A DNA stretch of 64,000 bases from Liolophura sinensis. Taxonomy: Eukaryota > Mollusca > Polyplacophora > Chitonida > Chitonidae. The notes under the pieces were generated by a model. That model searched no databases. It was not told the DNA's origin and was given only the letters and a program-made list of their open reading frames with translations. The translations under genes and the position numbers were made by a program. Location of the stretch: contig NC_088304.1 in assembly GCF_032854445.1 (NCBI RefSeq), positions 24,069,704-24,133,703 of the forward strand. The letters are read 5' to 3'. Of the stretch, positions 60,891-64,000 are shown piece by piece (position 1 is the first letter of the stretch; every line of letters begins with the position of its first letter).

Positions 60891-61611
60891 TCTTTTTCTA
60901 ACATAACACCACACTACTATACACTATGCCTATTCAACACTCTTTCACGCCTTGCAATGCGGACAGCGTTTCACAATTAATTTTGCGGGAGGGGATGTAA
61001 AGACGCTTAATTGACTGTTAAGAATATTATAATTGCAGCCTTAGGAAGTGTTAGCTTATATCTGTAATCATAAAGAGTTTTAAAAAAATGATTTAAATTT
61101 TTCTTTGTGGGCAACAGTCATGATAAAAATCAGGTGCGCCTGCGGGTTACGGAATAAAACTCGATGCATTTGAATATCTCGTATGCAGCCTGAGGGACAT
61201 TTTAACAACGTTATTTTTTTCTTAACTCCATGGAAAATGTGGGGTGAGGGTGGGGGTGGGGGTGGGGGTGGGGGTGCGTACTTCCGAAAGCGGATAGAGG
61301 AAATGGGAAACCACTGACATACTGACGAAACGAGCCAGCGCAGCGCGAGTTGAAGCAGAACTGGACGGAAACACAATTCCTCTTCTCGGCCACCCTACCA
61401 CAACTGTGACTGCTGCCGGTCTCTTCAGCGATGCTTGAAGTCTTCTGGAAGTTCTCCTACTATCTCGGAATGTAGTTTCCTACTATCTCACTTATCTCGC
61501 GTTACTAAAATAGCGTCCAAGGGGGGGGGGGGGGTCTGTTTCGATATAAAAGCAACAACACACACAGTCTTTACTTCACTACTTTTGAATGCAGTAGGGT
61601 TGTTTATGGGT
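60891..61611. other. No recognised gene
   Basis: Contains a GGTGGG repeat tract at 61240-61277 and a G tract at 61521. The region 61300-61440 is GC-richer but shows no exon. Confidence 0.55.
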
Positions 61612-61870
61612 CTTTGTATTTATTTGATTTGTGTTTTACGCCGTATTAAAACATATTTCACCTATACTTTAATTTTACAATGTATTTGACCAAAATTTTG
61701 GGTTATATTCTTATCAGTTTGCGTACGAGTGGTTTTAGAATTCTTCATGTGCAAATAAAGGCGTAAACCGACGAGTATATCGGCTAAACTCAGCTTCGAA
61801 ACACTTAAGATTTGATTTGCTTTGATTGGTTGGTGTTTAAAAGCGGTCTGGCGAATATTTCACTTACAAT
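61612..61870 (-). mobile_element. Two SINE A tail fragments
   Basis: 61612-61675 (TGTTTTACGCCGTATTAAAAC) and 61808-61870 (TTGATTGGTTGGTG, GAATATTTCACTTAC). Confidence 0.6.
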
Positions 61871-62424
61871 TGTTAATGTTTTCCCCAGATACCACAATAC
61901 TTTGTTCAGTCCCCGTGTTAAACTTTCCCGTAGTGCGATAACATCGGTGCAATAAGCAACACGTACTCCAGTATTAGTCCAGTACTCAAGATACTCATTT
62001 CCGTAACACTGAAGCACTTGCTCATTATTCACGTTACATTTGTACAGGGTATCACTGCGATACTTGTTCGGTACCCATGCTTCACTGCTCCATTACACAT
62101 GCAGTAGTCTTTTTTGCGGTTTCCTTTCCACTCATAAGTGCCACAACATGTGGTTAACGATTTCAGAGTTTTCTTCAGACTTGCCAAGTTCTCCTGCCAT
62201 TTAAGTAGGAGAGTATAGTACCCCTGATCTATTGGACGTAAGAGCACCTAATACCCATATCCCAGGAGGAATAACTTGTGCACAACCTAAAAAGTGCACC
62301 TTGTACCAATATGCCAAGGGAAATTTTTTTCATCGTAATGCGAACAAGCGAGGAAGACAAATCTAATCATAAAGAAGAGCAAAGGTATATGAAATAGTAA
62401 CATTGTTATTGCATTATTTATCAA

Positions 62425-62480
62425 AACGTGGCCTGGTGGTTAGCGCGTGAATGCAGCGCAATGACCCATCAGTGATTCGT
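62425..62480 (+). mobile_element. SINE A head fragment
   Basis: GTGGTTAGCGCGTGAATGCAG to ATGACCCATCAG. A separate tail piece lies at 62930-62970. Confidence 0.55.
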
Positions 62481-62484
62481 ATAC

Positions 62485-62885
62485 CAATAAGGACTTTCCG
62501 GGTTAATCGTCGCATGGCTATTTCCCCAAACCACGTTTAACACAAACTACCGAAGAGCTAAAAAAAGGATACAAAGTGCGAAAATAGGACGGAATCATAC
62601 AAAGAGAAGTCAACAGTTTTCAGTGATGTAGGTAAGGCGCAACGTATGTTATAGGCGACAGAGTGAAATCAATTTTCAAATCGTGTACCAGACCAGAATA
62701 TAAGTTAACAAATCTATGACAAAATATGTATTTCCGCTGAGCTTTGATTGCAACTGTTCATATACCCAAAGTGGCGATCTAATTCTACACGATAAATTAG
62801 AACCCCTAATCCCGGATTAAGCGGAATTAGACAGGATCACGAAGCAGAGCGCCAGATATTCTCAACGTTATGACGTTGGTTGAGA
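62485..62885 (+). repeat. Family D, longest copy
   Basis: From TTCGTATACCAATAAGG through GAAGTCAACAGTTTTCAG and CAAATCGTGTACCAG to GGCGATCTAATTCTACACG and AGAGCGCCAG. Best guide to family length (about 400 bp). Confidence 0.75.
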
Positions 62886-63239
62886 TCGCCGCACAACACA
62901 AAATATCTAACAAATGGTGCACAATAACGCTGGTAGCCGTAGTATAAGTGAAAATAATCTTTTAATAATGTTTTACATCATTGACATTCTCGTTGAATGA
63001 CGATCGTTAATGTGTGAAAGAAATGTAGGGACAAAAGAGGTCGTGTCACACAGGCACAGCGTCCGGGATGTTCCCGAACACGCGATAGGGCGAGTTAAGC
63101 CCCTCTGTTGGCTATATTTACACACAAAAAGTAACTGAAAGTTATGTAAACTCTTTATTCCACTTTTGAGACTATGGATATGGGACGGTAAGTCGTAACG
63201 TTGCAATGGTATAATACCAGGACAACGGAGTTTACAAGG

Positions 63240-63555
63240 TGTTAAGACCCAAACTGTCTGTATTATGAAGAGATGGCTTGTTCGAAGTACACGACACTTT
63301 AGCCGCCCAAAAAGTAACCAAAACCAGCAGATTTTATTTTACAACAATTTATTAGGTTTAACAAGAACAGATAACAAGTCTTATACAAACACTAAAGTAC
63401 TTAAGTTTAAGAAGAAAGGATAGTAATATCTATACAAATACTAAAGTACTTACATGTACAACGGTGTCAAGTCCAAACGGACACATATATAAATGCACAG
63501 AGGCAATATTCATAAGGGGGCAAATCCACAGTATAACTGAGTGTATGGTGAAATA
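63240..63555 (-). mobile_element. 3' part of a gypsy-type LTR, inverted relative to the 52-kb solo LTR
   Basis: On the minus strand this matches the last third of the solo LTR from its CATACACTCAGTTATACTG segment onward, including the AAGTACTTTAG repeats, and ends TAACA at 63240. It follows the truncated pol directly, marking a deletion from inside RNase H to inside the 3' LTR. Confidence 0.75.
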
Positions 63556-64000
63556 CTTTCTGTAGAAAAACAAGTGGATTGTGATCAGTATTTACAATCA
63601 CAGGTTGTCTCGAAGCTGTTACATAAACTTCATAATTTTGCAGAGCTAAAATAACAGACAAGCATTCTTTTTCAACAGTTGAATAACTTCTCTGAAACTT
63701 GTTAAGTTTACGGGAAAAGAAACAAACTGGATAATCAACACCAAAATTGTCTTCCTGAATCAAAACATCCGGAAACAAATGTGAAAACTCATAAACAAGT
63801 TCAGACAGTTGCTGTTGCTGAATGGGTTCCAGATGTTGAAGTTTAGAATCAAGTTGTTTTAGGACATCTGAATTCTGAAACTTTAAAGAATTGAGCTTTG
63901 AGTCAACCAACTGTTCGCCAATATCATCTGTATTACAGCAACTCTGGTCAATGTCAGCAGCAACAACATTAACAGAATGTACAGCAGTGTTGTCAGTGGC
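63555..64000 (-). pseudogene. Truncated Ty3/gypsy pol (RT linker joined to RNase H)
   Basis: The minus-strand frame is open to the window edge. It shows the pre-RT linker (ELVYEFSHLFPDV) fused directly to the end of the RT/RNase H region (QEDNFGVDYPVCFFSRKLN, then STVEKECLSVILALQNYEVYV and NTDHNPLVFLQK). The RT core that normally separates these parts is missing. After FLQK (about 63555) the sequence changes to LTR-type sequence, so the rest of pol is also deleted. The reading frame survives both deletions. I infer a defective Ty3/gypsy retrotransposon whose 5' part lies beyond the window. Confidence 0.8.

Overview
The window is AT-rich, gene-poor animal nuclear DNA, most likely from a marine mollusc. 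The evidence is eukaryotic splice, TATA and poly(A) signals, two tRNA-headed SINE families of a type I associate from memory with bivalve and gastropod genomes, a Ty3/gypsy LTR element, a pogo/Jerky-like transposase, and abundant minisatellites and microsatellites. There are no bacterial operons, ribosome binding sites or CRISPR arrays. Almost all short open frames here are chance frames or run through tandem repeats.

One gene is well supported, on the minus strand at 33.3-31.0 kb. It has a TATA promoter, a non-coding first exon, an exon encoding a signal peptide and acidic propeptide ending in Lys-Arg, and an exon encoding a basic Tyr/Gly-rich C-terminal half with several dibasic sites, followed by a poly(A) signal. 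The predicted 146-residue product looks like a secreted precursor (structural or peptide-hormone-like).

Layout. 0-5.8 kb: SINE fragments, interspersed family C, and an AP-1/CRE/NRF-1-like motif cluster at 4.7 kb. 5.8-9.1 kb: repeat E, a 34-bp satellite with higher-order structure, and a 38-bp minisatellite. 9.1-14.5 kb: copies of families C and D, SINE B, and a long (TA)n. 14.8-30.4 kb: three diverged copies of one segment in tandem, each carrying different later insertions and differently evolved 41-bp arrays; two copies preserve a short exon-like ATG/donor block. 31-33.3 kb: the secreted-protein gene. 33.3-46.5 kb: mostly unrecognised sequence with SINEs, a 78-bp array and microsatellites. 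46.5-49.5 kb: a foldback and a decayed pogo/Jerky-like transposon with internal tandem repeats. 52.0-52.85 kb: an 800-bp solo LTR. 53-63 kb: family D copies, a foldback around a (TA)n, a GC-rich hairpin and a 71-bp array. 63.2-64 kb: an internally deleted Ty3/gypsy pol joined to the 3' part of an LTR of the same family, running off the window.

The organising theme is duplication and insertion. The triplicated block allows insertions to be dated relative to one another, because paralogous empty sites lie in the same window. Families C, D and E are recognised only because copies occur within the window; their class is not established.
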